Below, in pieces: positions 59,308 through 59,364 of a stretch of DNA of 59,364 bases (its first letter is position 1; every line of letters begins with the position of its first letter). The stretch comes from Bacteroidales bacterium (GTDB lineage Bacteria; Bacteroidota; Bacteroidia; Bacteroidales; UBA932), in the NCBI GenBank assembly GCA_024401635.1, contig JAKSKP010000004.1, positions 1 to 59,364 on the forward strand, in the 5' to 3' direction. Both the position numbers and the translations under genes were made by a program. The notes beneath the pieces were generated by a model. That model was not told the DNA's origin. It saw nothing but the letters and a program-made list of their open reading frames with translations, and made no database searches.

Positions 59308-59364
59308 ATGGCCGAGAAAACCCAGAAGTCTTCAGCTTCTGTGGATGAATCGGCCAGGCGTATC
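59308..59364 (+). CDS. Start of a further open reading frame (partial)
   Basis: ATG at 59308 opens a frame of 19 codons to the window edge (begins MAEKTQKSSASVDE), 19 bases after the PCMD gene's stop on the same strand. No stop is seen. It has no signal peptide, so it would be cytoplasmic. Too short to identify. Confidence 0.4.
   Translation, partial: MAEKTQKSSASVDESARRI

Overview
The window is a chromosomal stretch from a member of the Bacteroidales (phylum Bacteroidota). The evidence is a SusC/SusD pair, a hybrid two-component regulator, many lipoproteins with Bacteroidota-type signal peptides, promoters of the TAnnTTTG type, DUF4493/PCMD-like surface proteins and a Bacteroidota-order division and cell wall cluster. 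GC content looks moderately high for the order. Genus cannot be fixed from this sequence. I saw no tRNA, rRNA, CRISPR array, transposase or phage gene, and no gene-free stretch longer than 300 bases.

Region 1 (1-15828) is a polysaccharide utilisation locus aimed at the (methyl)glucuronic acid side chains of xylan. It holds a partial SusD and a SusC on the minus strand. Divergent from them are an HTCS regulator and a run of genes for a GH115 alpha-glucuronidase, an SGNH acetylesterase, a GH67 alpha-glucuronidase lipoprotein, mannonate dehydratase (UxuA) and an SDR-type fructuronate reductase (UxuB-like). The order reads as import, sensing, removal of the uronate, and catabolism of the uronate. 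No xylanase or xylosidase is visible, and the locus runs off the left edge.

Region 2 (15868-24463) holds a small secreted protein of unknown role, phosphotransacetylase and an HPr-kinase-like ATPase. It also holds a plus-strand operon of a PlsC-type acyltransferase, a HAD phosphatase and two tandem GH3-type acyl-adenylating enzymes, which looks like an uncharacterised lipid or acyl-conjugate pathway. A roughly 200-base multi-hairpin element with perfect 22-base inverted ends separates this operon from the converging truB.

Region 3 (23618-41410, minus strand) is truB-rpiB-gltX followed upstream by a dense dcw cluster: mraZ, rsmH, ftsL, ftsI, murE, mraY, murD, ftsW, a fused murG-murC, ftsQ, ftsA and ftsZ. 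Four 10-base direct repeats upstream of mraZ look like MraZ operator boxes. The murG-murC fusion has a very short linker with a run of seven A residues at the joint.

Region 4 (41455-50332) contains miaB, a small operon of an LEA-like lipoprotein, a SPOR protein and sigma-54 (rpoN), then radC, a palindromic intergenic element, a carboxyltransferase whose biotinyl-like domain lacks the acceptor lysine, and an S9 peptidase lipoprotein.

Region 5 (50473-59364) is a tightly packed plus-strand operon: a fimbrillin-like protein, three lipoproteins of the DUF4493 kind (one ending in a PCMD domain), two predicted outer-membrane beta-barrels, another PCMD lipoprotein, and the start of one more gene. 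This is the best candidate in the window for an undescribed cell-surface system.
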